Below are positions 6,486-7,682 of a DNA stretch of 7,682 bases, piece by piece. Both the position numbers and the translations under genes were made by a program. Source of the DNA: Saprospiraceae bacterium. GTDB lineage: Bacteria; Bacteroidota; Bacteroidia; Chitinophagales; Saprospiraceae. The notes under the pieces are model-generated. The model saw only the letters and a program-made list of their open reading frames with translations. It was not told where the DNA came from and searched no databases. The number at the start of each line of letters is the position of its first letter. The stretch's first letter is position 1. The DNA lies in NCBI GenBank assembly GCA_016710625.1, contig JADJVK010000048.1:1-7682 (forward strand). The letters are read 5' to 3'.

Positions 6486-7322
6486 TTTAAAATTACTTAA
6501 GATTGCTCTTTGTTTGGTAGATTTTATTTTAAAAATTACTGATAGCCACTTCGGAAACTGTCAAATTGGACTATGGGGTGAAAATACGAACTTCTCTCCT
6601 AATTCTCTGTGATTTCCATAAACTTTTTAAATATGAATATTGACTTTAAACTATCATCAGGTACGACAACAGCCTTCCGAGTACTTTCAATAGAAATCAA
6701 CCTCCTTTAACTATTTTTAAATATTTCATCGTTCTAAGTTTATTCTTTCTACAGTCAGGAATGAGATCGTTCACCCCACAAATGCAACAGACTCAAAATT
6801 GAATCTGAAATCACAAGCTCCGTTTATGGATATCCGCAATTCAGATTAAATTACTCCTAATATCAGAATAACCTTTTTTATCTTAAACGTCAAAATAAAT
6901 ATTAAGAAGAGTACTAACACCATCAAGTGGAGTAAAAAAAATCCATACTCGATAAAAGTCATCCATTTAGGCAAATCAGTCAAAATAATTGCGTACCAAG
7001 AACTGATTAAAATCAAAATTTCAAAGTATTACTGCTATTTCCACATTTCAAAGTAGTGCTTCTTTATTCGAAATTGTTTAACAACCCAATAGAACCAGAG
7101 AAAATGGAGTTATAACATTTAGTGTTTTAATAAAATATAATTAGACATGGTTTAAAAAACAAAGTATCTAATAAAACGAGTAGATAAAGTACAATGCAGC
7201 TGATAACAAAATAATTAGCCCCCTATTTGATATTATCATATATTTTCTTCAAAGTAAGGAATTGATTTTAAGTTAATGTTATGATATTTCTTTTAATTGT
7301 TTCAATACAAGATGTATTACTA
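6486..7322. other. 837-base region without an intact gene; contains an apparent gene remnant
   Basis: No open frame of convincing length exists. The right half (6846-7239, minus) reads as a broken membrane-protein gene and has its own entry. In the left half a plus-strand frame without an ATG is open for 50 codons (6650-6799), containing IFKYFIVLSLFFLQSGMRSF, which looks like a signal peptide. Shifting one frame near 6796 lets it continue 17 codons to a TAA at 6847-6849. This may be another degraded short gene or chance; I would not annotate it as a gene. No RNA gene or terminator is recognised. Confidence 0.35.
6846..7239 (-). pseudogene. Probable degraded gene for a small multi-pass membrane protein
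   Basis: An ATG at 7239 opens MIISNRGLIILLSAALYFIY, a plausible first membrane segment, which stops after 23 codons. Downstream, successive pieces in shifting frames continue in the same character: LLDTLFFKPCLIIF, IKTLNVITPFSLVLLG, VVKQFRIKKHYFEMW, then a final 60-codon open stretch (7028-6849) with a TAA at 6848-6846. The last piece contains ISSWYAIILTDLPKWM and a long hydrophobic run ending TFKIKK. Most joins need one base gained or lost at a short A, T or G run, about six in all. Restored, it would be a protein of roughly 130 residues with three or four membrane spans. I do not recognise the family. It follows the molybdoenzyme gene on the same strand by about 80 bases and might have been its membrane partner, but no paired haem-ligand histidines are visible. 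AT-rich DNA readily mimics membrane segments, so this remains tentative. Confidence 0.38.
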
Positions 7323-7682
7323 TTAACTATCTGCCAATAAATCAAAATATTCATCATCTTCATTTTTGCCACCAAATCCTTTACCTAAACTTTTATGTGA
7401 TGTTACAAATTCAATCGAACTTACCCACTTTACCATTTTATAACCAAGCTGGTTTTCAATGCGTAGTCTCAATGGTGCTCCATGTGCAAGTGGGAGAGGT
7501 TTATAGTTCATTTCCCACGCAAGTATAGATTGTGGTTTGAGACAATTATCGATTGTATGTGTATCATAATAGGTGCCTCCATACAGACCTTCACCAAACG
7601 AGTAAAAGCAACTGTTTTTTGCTTCGGGGTCAGGCTTCACCAATTCAATAATTTTACTTATTGGTATTATCCCCATTCAGCT
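7323..7682 (-). CDS. Sulfite-oxidase-family molybdopterin-dependent oxidoreductase, C-terminal part (runs off right edge, apparent frameshift)
   Basis: The 117 residues from 7676 to 7323 match the C-terminal half of the oxidoreductase molybdopterin-binding domain (sulfite oxidase/YedY-like). Visible landmarks are PISKIIELVKPDPEAK, a YYDTHTIDNCL segment, ILAWEMNYKPLPLAHGAPLR, and the hallmark GYKMVKWVSSIEF, a cofactor-contacting stretch of this family. Family members use molybdopterin to oxidise or reduce small sulfur compounds or related substrates, often in the periplasm; this fragment does not show which. The ATG at 7676 is unlikely to be the true start: the domain's cofactor-binding cysteine and N-terminal half are missing, and the frame has a TGA directly upstream (7679-7677). 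Adding one G to the GGGG run (7674-7671) would join the frame to Ala-Glu-Trp-Gly, which fits the family's usual W-G-x-P motif here. The gene very probably continues beyond the window. Confidence 0.82.

Noticed and set aside
6531..6564. TTGACA (6564-6559) and TAATTTTT (6538-6531) on the minus strand as a promoter for the GNAT gene
   Set aside because: The 20-base spacing fits neither the general bacterial nor the Bacteroidota promoter geometry well, and the AT-rich context offers many such matches.
6574..6778. Inverted repeat TGGGGTGAA (6574-6582) and TTCACCCCA (6770-6778), considered as ends of a mobile element
   Set aside because: The match stops at nine bases, about one such pair is expected by chance in a region this size, and there is no transposase or target duplication.

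Overview
The window looks like a chromosomal segment of a Bacteroidota (Bacteroidetes) bacterium. The DNA is AT-rich. A secreted protein carries a C-terminal type IX secretion (T9SS) sorting domain, a system confined to this phylum. Upstream regions lack Shine-Dalgarno sequences and contain TAnnTTTG-like -7 elements. The other genes have typical Bacteroidota relatives. Family assignments come from motif recognition, not from searches.

Layout. From 1 to 2121 on the minus strand lies a two-gene envelope or exopolysaccharide acylation module. An MBOAT O-acyltransferase comes first, and 8 bases after its stop begins a membrane-anchored SGNH-hydrolase-like partner that runs off the left edge. The MBOAT gene is broken by three apparent single-base deletions, and restoring them gives a normal 482-residue protein. 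A 518-base gap follows, then a PhnA/YjdM zinc-ribbon protein (2640-2993, plus). The 668-base gap 2994-3661 holds a CRP/FNR-like dyad placed like a class II activator site, a 21-base direct repeat flanking a hairpin, and a weak trace of a former gene. Next come a T9SS cargo protein (3662-4549, plus) and, convergent with it, an exported M19 dipeptidase (4621-5790, minus) and a GNAT acetyltransferase (5964-6485, minus). The 837-base gap 6486-7322 appears to contain a decayed small membrane-protein gene. The right edge holds the C-terminal part of a sulfite-oxidase-family molybdopterin enzyme (minus), apparently also with a single-base frameshift where it meets the edge.

Functionally this is a mixed housekeeping/envelope region. 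Only the MBOAT-SGNH pair reads as a co-acting unit; the remaining genes look like independent transcription units. The notable feature is the contrast between intact genes (PhnA, T9SS cargo, dipeptidase, GNAT) and indel-damaged ones (MBOAT, molybdoenzyme, membrane remnant). This suggests either local gene decay or uncorrected homopolymer errors in the assembly. I see no CRISPR array, rRNA, tRNA, insertion sequence, defence system or clearly novel system.
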